64,000 nucleotides of DNA from UBA969 sp041694635. Lineage in GTDB: Bacteria; Planctomycetota; Planctomycetia; Gemmatales; Gemmataceae. Below are positions 54,421-64,000 of the stretch, in pieces. Each line of letters begins with the position of its first letter. Position 1 is the first letter of the stretch. The DNA lies in assembly GCA_041694635.1 (NCBI GenBank), contig JBDNHI010000156.1, positions 46,730-110,729 on the forward strand, in the 5' to 3' direction. Under the pieces are notes generated by a model. It was given only the letters and a program-made list of their open reading frames with translations, was not told the DNA's origin and did not search any database. The position numbers were made by a program, and so were the translations under genes.

Positions 54421-55365
54421 ATGAATTGGACCACTAAAATAGGCTGTTTAATACTGGCATCCTTTGTCACAACCTCCTCAATTCTGGGGCAATCTGGCTT
54501 ACAAAAAAAATTCCCCCCAACCGTTGCTAGCATTAATGGCGAGCAAATCAGTGGCGTTGAGCTTGAAAGCATTATTAAGCAGATGGGCCCTAGCCCAGTC
54601 CAAGTACCCGAAAACACAAGAAAACAAATGGTTCGCGATGCACTTGCTATGCTTATCGATGATTTGCTGATGCAGCAATTCATTAGGCAAAATACCATAG
54701 CTATTCCAGAACTAGCGGTAGATCAGAAAATGAGCGAACTTGCCTCCGACTTAAAAAAACAAGGCAAAACCATTGAATCACTGTGCAAGGAAACCCAACA
54801 AACCGAAGCACAACTCAAACGAACAATGCGCTTACGGTTACAGTGGGGGAACTATGCTGCTGCAAAAATCAAAGATGAAAATATTTATAATTACTATGTT
54901 GCCAACAAAGATTTCTTTGATGGCACTGTGGTAGGAGTTTCGTTAATAATTATGCGGCTACCCCCTAACATAAGCCCAACGGAAGCGGCCAAGAACAAAG
55001 CCAAAATGCAAGAGGTAAAGAATCAGATTGTTATGGGGAAAATAGATTTTGCCAACGCAGCCAAAACTTATTCTCAAGATGCATCCGCTTCGCAAGGAGG
55101 CAACTTAGGGTTAGTTCCAAGAAAATATGCATTGGAAGAACCCCTTGCAATTGCAGCATTTAAGATGATGCCCGGTCAAGTGAGTGAAGTTCTGGAGACC
55201 GAAACGGGTATTCACCTAATACGAGTGAATGAGAGGAAAGAGGGAAAAGTATCGGAATTTGGCAAAATCAAGGACGATGTAAGAGATTTTTGCAGCGAGG
55301 AATTCTTCCAAGATACGCTTGCGAGACTAAGAAAAATCGGCCGTATCGAAGTCTTCATCCCTTAA
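54421..55365 (+). CDS. SurA/PpiC-type periplasmic foldase
   Basis: A 314-residue peptidyl-prolyl isomerase. It has a signal peptide (MNWTTKIGCLILASFVTTSS), a SurA-like N-terminal chaperone part (VASINGEQISGVELESIIKQ), and a PpiC/parvulin domain (about 175-285) with TYSQDASASQGGNLGLVPR and TGIHLIRVNERKEG. It probably folds outer-membrane or exported proteins. GGAG lies 7 bases before the ATG. The HEAT/propeller array lies 178 bases downstream on the same strand; that spacer shows no gene. Confidence 0.9.
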   Translation: MNWTTKIGCLILASFVTTSSILGQSGLQKKFPPTVASINGEQISGVELESIIKQMGPSPVQVPENTRKQMVRDALAMLIDDLLMQQFIRQNTIAIPELAVDQKMSELASDLKKQGKTIESLCKETQQTEAQLKRTMRLRLQWGNYAAAKIKDENIYNYYVANKDFFDGTVVGVSLIIMRLPPNISPTEAAKNKAKMQEVKNQIVMGKIDFANAAKTYSQDASASQGGNLGLVPRKYALEEPLAIAAFKMMPGQVSEVLETETGIHLIRVNERKEGKVSEFGKIKDDVRDFCSEEFFQDTLARLRKIGRIEVFIP

Positions 55366-55543
55366 ATTCATTTTTTAGTTCAATAAACTCAGAAAAATCT
55401 TAAATTTACTTTACGATTTAGCTATCAGAATGAATCTTGGTTTTTTTGTGTTTTAAACCATATCCTCTTTTATTTCTTTAGCCATTTCGTCTAAAATCAG
55501 TTCTGATAAGGTTGCTGTTAAACCTCCTAACTGAATTGCAGAT

Positions 55544-57994
55544 ATGATACTGATGTTATCACTATTTAAAGAATTCACAAAAAGTCTTGTATTAGTAGTA
55601 ATGCTGAGTTGTTGGTTTTCATCAACAGTATATTCGTCGGAAGATATAACCTCGGATCGCGAGTTGGTAAAAAACGCAGGCTTTGACCCACCAAATACAG
55701 CATCTCTGACGCCGTTTTTCAGAATCCGTTCTTCACCAATACCATCTAGAGAATCTGTTGATAAAGCAATTGCTTTATTATTAGGAAGTTCAGCCACCCA
55801 AGGAATCGCAGCGAAAAGAGATTTAATATGCTGGGGTGATTTTGCCGTTCCCTCATTAAGAACAATGATTGCAAACACAGTAAAACCGGGTGCAGAAAAC
55901 ATAATCAAAGAATGCATCAACTTAATTGAGGGAAAGAATGCAGATGCGTTTACAACTGCGGCTCTAAGAATTCTTGCCTTTGAAGCGAAACCAGAATCTG
56001 TAGAAGTCCTGTTTGATTTTCTGCCCTTTGCAGAGGAAGAAACTTTACGAAATGAAGTAGAATCTGCATTAAAAATATTGTTTACAACTTCATTAGAAAC
56101 AGGTTTGATATTCGAAAAAAAAACCAGCGATAAAAATTTATACAAGAGAGCGGTCTCCGCAGAAATCTTGACAAAAAATGGCAACCCCTCCCAAATCGCC
56201 TTGGCAAAAAAACTCCTTAACGACCCTTCCTCTCTCGTTCGCACCAGACTCGTTTTAGCTCTTCTTGAACAAAACGACCGTTCTGCAATTCCTATTGCTC
56301 TTAATCTTCTCGCCTCCGAATCCAAAGAGTTATCATCTACAATCGAAGCTTCTCTTGTAAGCCTTGCAGGCGAATGGGCTATTCAAGGTGCGAAAAATGA
56401 CGATGTCCTTTCTAAGAAAATCAACCAAGCAGCTTGGAACGGGTGGTGGAAATCAATCAACGAACAAGATTTACTAGAACCATTCAAAAATCTTTCTCTT
56501 GCAACAACTACGATTCTTGACCTCGATAAAGCAAGTAAATCAAACAACACTGAATTCTTAAAAACTCAGATCAACAACACTACTTCCAAAGATAACCTTG
56601 CTTTGCAGAATTTCTTTTTAAACCGAGCAAGCTTTGATAATAATTTCACAAAGGTTTTGGCATCCGAAAACAACAACTTAAAATCACAATTGCAAAACAA
56701 ACAGATTACCCCTGCACTTATCCTTATAATTTCATTGGTTAAGCCTCCTCATACCCTAGAAACTATTATTAATTATATTCCTTCGTGTTCAAACGAAACA
56801 CTTCACGAATCGCTTATAGAATGTGTGAGGTCATTTTTTATAGAAGGAAGCGATCTGCCTAAACCTTTGGTTGAGGCGTCAAAAAGTCTAGTCGAAGAAA
56901 TCCGTGGATTTGCAGGAAAGGCCTTGGCAAGTTCCCCAAATCAAGAAGCCAAAAAGATTTGTAACAATCTTCTTTTAGACCCTTCCACTCGCGTGCGTTT
57001 TGAAGTGGCAACCGCTATGGTAAAAAACAAACAGAAGGTTGCCCTACCTGTATTAATTGAATTGCTTGGCCAAGTTTCAGAAGAAAAAGTTGAAGTCTTG
57101 GATCATTTCTTACGCACCATTGCAAAAGATAAATCTCCCGAGGTGACACCCGACCAAAAAAAGAACATTAAACTTTTAGTTGATGCCTGGAACAATTGGC
57201 TTAAAAAAGAAGGCACTCAACTCGTACTTGAACCTTATTTCAAAGGCACTCAAACTCCAAGAAACTTTCTTCTTGTTGAAGCATTTAGTCAGGAAAAAAA
57301 ATCTGGTAGAGTTTTCCTTATGACACCCCAAGCCAAAATTCTTTGGGAAATCGCCAACCTCTCTAATCCAATCGATGCTAGCCTACTTATCAATGGCAGA
57401 GTTCTCGTTACGGAACAAGGGGCTAACCGCATTACTGAAAGAGATGCCAAAGGAAACATATCCTGGGAAAAATCGGTCGCAAATCCTTTTCATTCCCAAC
57501 GGTTGGCAAATGGTAACACCTTTATTGCTTCCAGAAATAAATTACTCGAAGTAAGCAAAAATGGCTCAGAAGTTTTCGGTTTCTCTTATGTTCAGGAAAC
57601 TATACTTGCTGCCTGCAAAACCCGAAACAATGAATATGCCCTCTTGACCTATAGCGGAACTTTTCTAAAAATCGACCCTAAAGGAAATGAGATTTTTCGT
57701 TCTAGGATTCCTTTCCCTACTAATTTTGGAATCAATGGTGCGACCATAACAGCAAATGATCGTGTCCTTGTCAGCATCCCCACGCTTAACAAAATTCTAG
57801 AATTTGATTTTAATGGCCAATCGACTTGGGAAGTCGCAGTTACAATGCCGGGCGTTCCAACAAAACTTGCCAATGGAAATGTTGTCACACCTTCGCAAAA
57901 TGGTTCCAAGGTCATTGAAGTTCGGATGGATGGTAAAATCGCTTGGGAAAGTCAACCTAGTCCTTTTCGCATCAATAAAGCAGGCAAATACTAA
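55544..57994 (+). CDS. HEAT-repeat plus beta-propeller secreted protein (copy 1)
   Basis: A 816-residue exported protein, the first of four tandem relatives. After a signal peptide (about 1-30) comes a stretch with AGFDPPNTASL, helical HEAT-like repeats (about 60-560, including SSLVRTRLVLALLEQNDRSA, STRVRFEVATAMVKNKQKV), a WNGWWKSINEQDLLEPF linker, then a propeller (about 575-815) with ITERDAKGNISWEK and NGNTFIASRNKLLEVSKNG. Unlike copies 2-4, its N-terminal HEAT unit has lost the LGDDNFEIRE motif. Start choice is weak: no Shine-Dalgarno is visible and ATG 55553 is possible. It ends TAATG into copy 2. Confidence 0.82.
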   Translation: MILMLSLFKEFTKSLVLVVMLSCWFSSTVYSSEDITSDRELVKNAGFDPPNTASLTPFFRIRSSPIPSRESVDKAIALLLGSSATQGIAAKRDLICWGDFAVPSLRTMIANTVKPGAENIIKECINLIEGKNADAFTTAALRILAFEAKPESVEVLFDFLPFAEEETLRNEVESALKILFTTSLETGLIFEKKTSDKNLYKRAVSAEILTKNGNPSQIALAKKLLNDPSSLVRTRLVLALLEQNDRSAIPIALNLLASESKELSSTIEASLVSLAGEWAIQGAKNDDVLSKKINQAAWNGWWKSINEQDLLEPFKNLSLATTTILDLDKASKSNNTEFLKTQINNTTSKDNLALQNFFLNRASFDNNFTKVLASENNNLKSQLQNKQITPALILIISLVKPPHTLETIINYIPSCSNETLHESLIECVRSFFIEGSDLPKPLVEASKSLVEEIRGFAGKALASSPNQEAKKICNNLLLDPSTRVRFEVATAMVKNKQKVALPVLIELLGQVSEEKVEVLDHFLRTIAKDKSPEVTPDQKKNIKLLVDAWNNWLKKEGTQLVLEPYFKGTQTPRNFLLVEAFSQEKKSGRVFLMTPQAKILWEIANLSNPIDASLLINGRVLVTEQGANRITERDAKGNISWEKSVANPFHSQRLANGNTFIASRNKLLEVSKNGSEVFGFSYVQETILAACKTRNNEYALLTYSGTFLKIDPKGNEIFRSRIPFPTNFGINGATITANDRVLVSIPTLNKILEFDFNGQSTWEVAVTMPGVPTKLANGNVVTPSQNGSKVIEVRMDGKIAWESQPSPFRINKAGKY

Positions 57995-60453
57995 TGAAAA
58001 ATTCTTTCTTATTAAAACAAATTTCAACCACTACAAAGCTTTCTTTTTACTTAGCGCTTATGTTTCTTGTTGCTCTAAGTTCGATAAAATTACTAAACGC
58101 CTCTGCTGATGAAACCTTGCTTGAATCTGATAAGATTTTTTTATCTAAAGCTGGTTTTTCGCTCTTGCCAAACGACCTGCTTAATTGGCTCACTCGAAAA
58201 TCAAAAACCAACTTTTCAGGAACAGATATTACCAAAGCTATTTCAGATCTTTCGTCGACTTCGAAAGAAACTCAAACCCAAGGTATTATGGCGATCACCT
58301 CGATGGGGCCAATAGGTAGGCCAGCTCTACGCAATTTAGAAAACAGCTCTGAAGGGGTCGTTAAAGAATTGGCGAAAAGTTGCCTTGAGACAATGGGGCC
58401 TCTTTCAAGCAGGACCGATACCGCCGTTATTCGCACCCTAGCTTCTTTCTCTCCCGATTTAGCAATGCAAGGAATCCTCGATATTTTTCCGATTCTAGAT
58501 GAAGAACTTACTCTCGATTATGCAAGAAAAGCACTATTTGAATTAACTTGGAGCAAGGGAACCCCAAACAAATTAATAATAGATTGCTTGTCGGCACCCT
58601 CAAAAAAGCAAAGATTACTTGCCTGGGAAATGCTTCTCCCCGCGCAAAAGCTTCTTCCTAAAGGACTACTGCAACAGCATATTAAGGATGAATCACCCGA
58701 GGTCCGGTTTTTAATCGCCGGAACACTCGTGAGGAATCTCGATGCATTGGGTTTTGAAAATCTGATTGAATTACTGCCTCTTCTTTCTGAAAATCAGGCA
58801 CAAGAAGCTGAAGATATTCTGATGGATCTTGCAGGAGATCTTGCCCCACCGGAATTAATCAAAACCCGGGGGATCGCATCAAAGAACAAGGAAATCTGGT
58901 TCAAATGGTGGAAGTCGCTCAATGCGGAAAATCTACTTTTAGAATTCACTCAAAAAACCCCAAGCGCATCAGATCAGATTAAAATCAAAGATTTAATACG
59001 AGAGCTAGGCGATGATAATTTTGAAATAAGAGAAAAAGCTTCCCAGAAAATTAAAACTCTAGGCGACCTTGTTGTGCCCGCACTCCGGTCTATGAGCAAT
59101 TCCCCCGATGCTGAAATAAAAGGTCGGGCCAAGATCTTACTGGAAGAAATGGGAGAAACTAAAGCCAAGCCAGTTTCATCCTCTCTTGTAAAATTACTCG
59201 TTCTCAAAAAAACTAAGGGCCTACTAGCAGCGTTACTTGCTTACTTTCCCGTGGCGGAATCCGATGAACAGTTTAACGATTTTCTTGAATCTGCAATTTT
59301 ATACTCTGGCCAACTATCTGCACCAGATCCTATTATCTTAACATCACTCGACCATACCAACCTTCGTATAAAACTTGCAGCAGGGATGCTTCTCTTACCC
59401 TTTAACGACACGAACTCACGCGCCAACCTTCAAGCGCTTTTAAATGATAAAAACCCGTGGATTAAAAATCGCATAGCGCTTGCCTTAGTGCTAAGAGCAG
59501 ATAAAAGTGCGATGCTCGAATTGATCCAATCCCTAGCAGATTTAACCCCCGACCAAGCCTCTGAATCCGACACATTCCTTTCGGAACTTGCGGGATTAAA
59601 CCTTCCCGCAGACCTTCCTTCTGGCTCAACAGATCGCAAGAAAACTAAAGATGCCTGGCTGGCGTGGTGGAACAAAAATGCGGAAACAACCTCTCTTACC
59701 AAAGCCCTCCTTGGCAACCTTCAACCGATTTCTAACGGTAATATCATCATCTCTAGCCTTGCCAACAACCAAGTTCTTGAAATAGATCGTAATGGCAAAG
59801 TGCGCTGGTCGATCACCGGGCTTTCTGGCCCTATGGATGCTCAGGCTCTGGCCAATGGCAGAATTCTTATAACCGAACACCACAATTTAAAAGTAACCGA
59901 GCGAAATACAAAAGGGGAAATCCTTTGGACTAAATCCGTTAATTCCAACCCTTTGAGTGCTACCAGGCTTCGCAGCGGGCTTACTTCAATCACCTGCCGC
60001 AATCAAATTTTGGAAGTCGACCGATCTGGCAAAGAAATTCTTAATTTACCTAGGCCTCAAAGCGATATTATGAGTGCTGAAAGGCTTCGAGATGGTTCTT
60101 ATCTCATTGCCACAAATCAAATGACTTTAATAAAAGTTGATCGTATGGGCAAAGAATCGAATATCATCCGACTTCCCTTGGGCGTTGCGAGCCACGCAAA
60201 CGATATTCTTCCCGATGGCACAACGATTATGCCTTTAACTTGGCACAACAAATTGCAGGAAATCGATGCCACTGGAAAAGTGGTTTTAGATGTGGTTGCA
60301 AATCAGCCGACCGCTGCTATCAAATTGCCCAACAAAAATATCTTGTTTTCTACTCAAGCTGTTCCGCCTAAACTTATAGAGATAGATCGTTCAGGAAAAC
60401 AGGTGTCGGAGAAACAAGCGATGCACCCCGTGTTCAGGATTCGAACCAGATAG
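57994..60453 (+). CDS. HEAT-repeat plus beta-propeller secreted protein (copy 2)
   Basis: A 819-residue exported protein. A signal or anchor (about 15-37) is followed by an opening KAGFSLLPNDLLNWLTRKSK, HEAT repeats (about 60-560) that include LIRELGDDNFEIREKASQKI, the WWKSLNAENLLLEF linker, and a propeller (about 575-819) with VTERNTKGEILWTKSV and NGRILITEHHNLK. It starts on the stop codon of copy 1 (TAATG), so the two are translationally coupled. The domain order matches copies 1 and 3. Function is not known; binding or scaffold activity is inferred. Confidence 0.85.
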   Translation: MKNSFLLKQISTTTKLSFYLALMFLVALSSIKLLNASADETLLESDKIFLSKAGFSLLPNDLLNWLTRKSKTNFSGTDITKAISDLSSTSKETQTQGIMAITSMGPIGRPALRNLENSSEGVVKELAKSCLETMGPLSSRTDTAVIRTLASFSPDLAMQGILDIFPILDEELTLDYARKALFELTWSKGTPNKLIIDCLSAPSKKQRLLAWEMLLPAQKLLPKGLLQQHIKDESPEVRFLIAGTLVRNLDALGFENLIELLPLLSENQAQEAEDILMDLAGDLAPPELIKTRGIASKNKEIWFKWWKSLNAENLLLEFTQKTPSASDQIKIKDLIRELGDDNFEIREKASQKIKTLGDLVVPALRSMSNSPDAEIKGRAKILLEEMGETKAKPVSSSLVKLLVLKKTKGLLAALLAYFPVAESDEQFNDFLESAILYSGQLSAPDPIILTSLDHTNLRIKLAAGMLLLPFNDTNSRANLQALLNDKNPWIKNRIALALVLRADKSAMLELIQSLADLTPDQASESDTFLSELAGLNLPADLPSGSTDRKKTKDAWLAWWNKNAETTSLTKALLGNLQPISNGNIIISSLANNQVLEIDRNGKVRWSITGLSGPMDAQALANGRILITEHHNLKVTERNTKGEILWTKSVNSNPLSATRLRSGLTSITCRNQILEVDRSGKEILNLPRPQSDIMSAERLRDGSYLIATNQMTLIKVDRMGKESNIIRLPLGVASHANDILPDGTTIMPLTWHNKLQEIDATGKVVLDVVANQPTAAIKLPNKNILFSTQAVPPKLIEIDRSGKQVSEKQAMHPVFRIRTR

Positions 60454-60479
60454 TCCATCAAAGCCAGGAGGCGTTCCCA

Positions 60480-62105
60480 ATGCCAATCAAACAAATAGCG
60501 GCATTTATTCTCGCGATGGTATTACCCTTTGCCTTAGATACTTCAACCGAAGATGAAAAAACGCTGGCGGATGCTGGATTAAAATCTGATGGGCCATCAC
60601 TTTTGCAACTCTTAGCACGCAGGTCTGAAGATAAGCCAGATCCGGATAATATTAAGTCTCTCATAAAAAAACTGGGTGATGACAATTTCGAAATCAGGGA
60701 ACAAGCTTCTGCAAGCCTTGGGGCTATTGGCATAACTGCAATAGCAGAATTAAAAACGGCTGTTACTAGTCCAGACATTGAAGTTTCTCGTAGGGCGAAA
60801 GATTGCATTCAAAAAATAGAAGATGGGTCTAGAAAGTTTGTCATCGCTTCCGTCATTCGCCTTTTGGGCAAGAAAAATCCTGAAGGCACTTTACAAGCCC
60901 TTATTAATTATGCCCCTTTTTCTGAGATTGACCAAACGAATGAAGATCTTATTCAATCACTTGCCCTTTCTGGGTCAAATAATGGAACACCAGACAAACT
61001 TATTCTTTCTGGAATACAGGATAAAAACTCCCAACTTAAAATTGCCTGCGCCTCTGCCTTAGCGATCATAAACCCAAACACTTTCGCCAAAGAAGCCCTA
61101 CCACTTCTCAAGGCAGAGGATGCTAGGGTACGATATAAAATAGCAATTGCATTTGCAAAATTAGGCGACAAAAAGGCACTCGAACCCTTGATTAACACCA
61201 TTAGCAAAGTAAGTGCTTGGGAATCTTCCTTGACTGATCATATGCTTAGAAAATTATTCACTGTAAACTGCCCACCCAATAACCTAACCCAAGTTGAACT
61301 CGAAAAAGCTTGGCTCAAACTCCTTTCTGAAACTTCAAATGTCTCTCCACAACTTCTTGCAAATTCAGCAAAAAATCTCGGCAGAACTCTGGTCGTTCTA
61401 CTTGATGCGGGAAAAGTTATTATGCTCGACTCCAGTAATAGCATTTTATGGAAGGTTGAAAACCTACAATTCCCACTTGATGCTCAGATTCTTCCAGACG
61501 ATAAAGTTCTTATTGCAGAACATCAGGGGAATAAAGTCACCGAGCGCAATAGTAAGGGCGATATTCTTTGGGAAAAGAAAGTTGAAGGGCCCTTGGTCGC
61601 TTCGAGATTAAAAGATGGCAATACCTTCATTGCAAGCAAAGCTAACATCATTATTGTCGACCCCAAAGGCAAAGAAATTTCAGAATTCACCCCCCCGAAT
61701 TCTGAACCTATTATGAAAGCAAACCTTGCAGATAATGGCGATTTATACTTGGTTCTTAGTACCCCTCAAGGTAACGCTAAGTTTGTCACCTTTGATAAAA
61801 ACAAAAAGCAAATCGCATCTTACGACATTGATGTTAGAACCTCTGGGGGCAAAGTTGATGTCCTTCCCAACGGTAATGCACTTATCACCGAGGTGTATGG
61901 CAATCGAGTCATTGAATACAATCCCACGGGCAAAGAAGTCTGGCAGTTTGAATGTGAACAACCGGTTGCAGCGGTTCGACTTCCCAATGGTAACACCTTA
62001 ATAACCTCGATGACTCAAATGAGGGCCTTGGAGATAGACTCTAAAGGCAAAGAACTTTGGGCTTACAAATCTAACACCAGGGTTACCCGAGTCTTCAGGC
62101 CGTGA
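60480..62105 (+). CDS. HEAT-repeat plus beta-propeller secreted protein (copy 3)
   Basis: A 541-residue protein, shorter than copies 1 and 2. A signal peptide (MPIKQIAAFILAMVLPFALD) is followed by ADAGLKSDGPSLLQLLARRS, then LIKKLGDDNFEIREQASASL, a shorter HEAT region (to about 285), and a propeller (about 290-541) with VTERNSKGDILWEKKV and LPNGNTLITSMTQMRALEID. AGGAGG lies before the ATG, the best ribosome-binding site of the array. It overlaps copy 4 by GTGA. The end of copy 2 is 26 bases upstream. Confidence 0.85.
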   Translation: MPIKQIAAFILAMVLPFALDTSTEDEKTLADAGLKSDGPSLLQLLARRSEDKPDPDNIKSLIKKLGDDNFEIREQASASLGAIGITAIAELKTAVTSPDIEVSRRAKDCIQKIEDGSRKFVIASVIRLLGKKNPEGTLQALINYAPFSEIDQTNEDLIQSLALSGSNNGTPDKLILSGIQDKNSQLKIACASALAIINPNTFAKEALPLLKAEDARVRYKIAIAFAKLGDKKALEPLINTISKVSAWESSLTDHMLRKLFTVNCPPNNLTQVELEKAWLKLLSETSNVSPQLLANSAKNLGRTLVVLLDAGKVIMLDSSNSILWKVENLQFPLDAQILPDDKVLIAEHQGNKVTERNSKGDILWEKKVEGPLVASRLKDGNTFIASKANIIIVDPKGKEISEFTPPNSEPIMKANLADNGDLYLVLSTPQGNAKFVTFDKNKKQIASYDIDVRTSGGKVDVLPNGNALITEVYGNRVIEYNPTGKEVWQFECEQPVAAVRLPNGNTLITSMTQMRALEIDSKGKELWAYKSNTRVTRVFRP

Positions 62106-63817
62106 CCAATTTTCATCTACCTTTGCTGCTTTTGATTTTCTCTTGTGGGTTAATTTTTGCTGGTTGGCCTGAGAATGAGATTTCATATTTAGATGATGCA
62201 TTAATAAAAAGTTCTGGCATAACGAATACGACAAAGGAACTTAGTGGATGGCTTGGAACTCGAATACCTGACAAAAAAAATGAGCACCTTGCATCTAAGT
62301 GGATTGCAGATTTAGGCAATGAGATTTTTGAAGTAAGAGAACAAGCAACCCGCGAGTTATTAAAGCTGGATAAAACAGCAGTATTTGAGTTGAAAAAAGC
62401 TTTAAATAGTAAAGATATTGAAGTTGCAAGTAGGGCAAAAATTTGCCTAGATAAAATCTCCCCCAATGATTCCTTGGCTCTCAAAACTGCAATCATTCGC
62501 AAGTTAGCAACTCGGGATCCAGAGGTCTTACTCAATTATTTGAATATTATTGCGGCCTCGGATGAACTTGATCTACCTACCTCTGAAGCCTTGTTAGATG
62601 CTTTTACAATTGCGATCAAAACAAACGCAAATCTTTTTGCACGCCTAGAGTCCTTTGCAAAATCTAAAAACCCTAAAACTAGAATTCTTATCGCTTGGAT
62701 TCTTTCTCGGACTAATCCAAACTGTGATACTTTTAAAACTTTGCTGAATAATGATTTACCCATTATTAAAGCCAATGCAGCTTTGGCTCTTTTACAACAA
62801 AGGGAGAAAAGTGCGTTACGAATATTAGCTGGTGTATTACCAGAACTAAAAACCAACCAAGTACTTTTGTTAGCCGGGTTGCTCCAAGAAATTTTGCAAG
62901 ATCAAAACATTGAGGCAGAATTAGGAAAAGCAAAACCTAATGCTACGCAATTACGAAAATTATTTCATTCCGCTATTGATTTAAAAGAAAAGAATCTGAA
63001 GCTAGAAGATTATTCAGACCTAGAGCTCCAACCTACTCGTATACTTGTTTCTATATCAGAAGCAAATTTAGCCGGAAAAATTTGCGCTCTCAACCCAGAT
63101 GGCACTGCTTCTACCCTCTTCTCCACGCCTCATTATGTTACTCAGGCCTGTGCAATCAACCAGACCACTTTACTTCTAATTGAACGCAGTTCAGGGCAAG
63201 CCTTAGTTAATAATATTGGAGAAGTTTACGAAAGACGCAACCCCCTAATATCGGCTTGCGCTTTAAATTTTGACCCCTTGGGAAACAAATTTATTCTGAA
63301 CAGGCAAAGCCTTATGGTGTTTGATTACCAAAACAAAGAGATGCAAAACATTGTTTTAAAAGATTGCGTTGCAGGTGCAAGACTAAATAATGGCGATTAC
63401 GCAGTTGCACTTAAAGATTGCAAAATGATTATATTAAATGGAAATAACCTGAATCAGCAGAAAGGAGAGTTTTCATTTGCACCCAATGATAATTCCCGAC
63501 CTAGCCTTGGTTTTCAGATTGAATCAACCAAAAAAGGAACAATTCTTACCCCAGAACCCAGAGGAAATTCCATTAATGAATATGATGTAACGGGAAAAGT
63601 AGTGCGCAACCTCTCAACAAGCACAATTGAAGGTAATCCAACAATATATGGGCTTACTTTTACTATGAATTCATACGGAAATTTAATTTTAGGTACCAGA
63701 TTGACTCAAACTGTTTTCGAATTGAATCCCAAGGGGCAAGAGCTTAAAAAATGGGAACTTTCAGGCAAAATACAGCGTATTTTCAAGCAACCCGTGCGGA
63801 TTTTTTGGGATGACTAA
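62102..63817 (+). CDS. HEAT-repeat plus degenerate-propeller secreted protein (copy 4)
   Basis: A 571-residue protein. A hydrophobic signal (MTNFHLPLLLLIFSCGLIFA, a possible lipoprotein because of the Cys) is followed by IADLGNEIFEVREQATREL and HEAT repeats (to about 290). The C-terminal 270 residues follow the propeller pattern but the TERxxKG motif is decayed (VNNIGEVYERRN). The start is a GTG that overlaps the copy 3 stop by four bases, GTGA, with coupling likely. A weak TCGGGG/CCCCGA hairpin follows (63831-63854), then tRNA-Leu. Confidence 0.8.
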   Translation: MTNFHLPLLLLIFSCGLIFAGWPENEISYLDDALIKSSGITNTTKELSGWLGTRIPDKKNEHLASKWIADLGNEIFEVREQATRELLKLDKTAVFELKKALNSKDIEVASRAKICLDKISPNDSLALKTAIIRKLATRDPEVLLNYLNIIAASDELDLPTSEALLDAFTIAIKTNANLFARLESFAKSKNPKTRILIAWILSRTNPNCDTFKTLLNNDLPIIKANAALALLQQREKSALRILAGVLPELKTNQVLLLAGLLQEILQDQNIEAELGKAKPNATQLRKLFHSAIDLKEKNLKLEDYSDLELQPTRILVSISEANLAGKICALNPDGTASTLFSTPHYVTQACAINQTTLLLIERSSGQALVNNIGEVYERRNPLISACALNFDPLGNKFILNRQSLMVFDYQNKEMQNIVLKDCVAGARLNNGDYAVALKDCKMIILNGNNLNQQKGEFSFAPNDNSRPSLGFQIESTKKGTILTPEPRGNSINEYDVTGKVVRNLSTSTIEGNPTIYGLTFTMNSYGNLILGTRLTQTVFELNPKGQELKKWELSGKIQRIFKQPVRIFWDD

Positions 63818-63830
63818 CGAATTTAAAGCC

Positions 63831-63854
63831 TCGGGGTCTTGATTTATTCCCCGA
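63831..63854 (+). terminator. Weak hairpin after the HEAT/propeller array
   Basis: TCGGGG (63831-63836) pairs with CCCCGA (63849-63854) around a 12-base AT-rich loop. No long T-run follows. It may end the array transcript before the tRNA. Confidence 0.35.
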
Positions 63855-63878
63855 AAATACCATACTTAAATTAGCTTC

Positions 63879-63962
63879 GCTGGAGTGGTGGAATTGGCAG
63901 ACACACCATCTTGAGGGGGTGGCGCCCGTGAGGGCATGTGGGTTCAAGTCCCACCTTCAGCA
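63879..63962 (+). tRNA. trnL: tRNA-Leu (anticodon GAG)
   Basis: A class II tRNA of 84 bases. The acceptor stem is GCTGGAG/CTTCAGC with one G-T, and the anticodon stem is CCATC/GGTGG with a loop TTGAGGG, giving anticodon GAG (63913-63915). A long variable arm (GCCCGTGAGGGC) confirms leucine type. The T-arm is GTGGG/CCCAC with loop TTCAAGT. The discriminator is A. No CCA end is encoded. Confidence 0.95.
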
Positions 63963-64000
63963 CTGCATTTTAGTAAGCCTGTTTTAAACCCTCGCTTTTC

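Noticed and set aside
55453..56325. 290-codon frame on the minus strand opposite HEAT copy 1
   Set aside because: It is the antisense of a clear coding frame, with low-complexity Ser/Lys content and no recognisable domain.

Overview
The window looks like chromosomal DNA of a planctomycete, probably a Gemmata-like lineage with an AT-rich genome (about 40% G+C by eye). The main evidence is the second half: a DUF1501 gene next to a PSCyt1/DUF1549/DUF1553 giant protein, a Tat-exported Gfo/Idh/MocA oxidoreductase, secreted PQQ-type propellers, an Lpg1974-like barrel, and HEAT proteins carrying the LGDDNFEIRE-type motif. An unusually large SecE fits the same assignment.

Bases 1-32936 hold one nearly continuous translation/transcription supercluster on the + strand: tuf (3' end), rpmG, tRNA-Trp, secE, nusG, rplKAJL, rpoBC, rpsL, rpsG, an EF-G gene, rpsJ, rplDWB, rpsS, an initiator tRNA, rplV, rpsC, rplP, rpmC, rpsQ, rplNXE, rpsN, rpsH, rplFR, rpsE, rplO, secY, adk, map, rpmJ, rpsMKD, rpoA, rplQ. 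The order is the classical L11-L10-beta, str, S10, spc and alpha series, but rplC (L3), rpmD (L30) and infA (IF1) are missing from their usual places. An initiator tRNA sits between rpsS and rplV. The cluster ends at a 16-bp-stem terminator.

Bases 33037-49231 hold mainly minus-strand genes for envelope and exported proteins: an EamA transporter, a metallophosphatase-like/tetraheme cytochrome fusion with an upstream DUF1573-like partner, a small secreted protein, DUF1501 plus PSD1, a PQQ propeller, an FHA-GAF-cyclase regulator and an outer-membrane barrel.

Bases 49457-54257 hold pyruvate kinase plus NAD(P)H-hydrate dehydratase (+), then a tyrosine/dual-specificity phosphatase, a GGQ-domain release-factor-like protein and a Gfo/Idh/MocA oxidoreductase (-).

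Bases 54421-63817 hold a SurA/PpiC-type foldase followed by four tandem, translationally linked paralogues that combine a signal peptide, HEAT-like repeats and a beta-propeller. This array is the least explained system in the window. A tRNA-Leu(GAG) closes the window. Start codons were re-chosen from Shine-Dalgarno spacing where the longest reading frame began at an implausible TTG or GTG.
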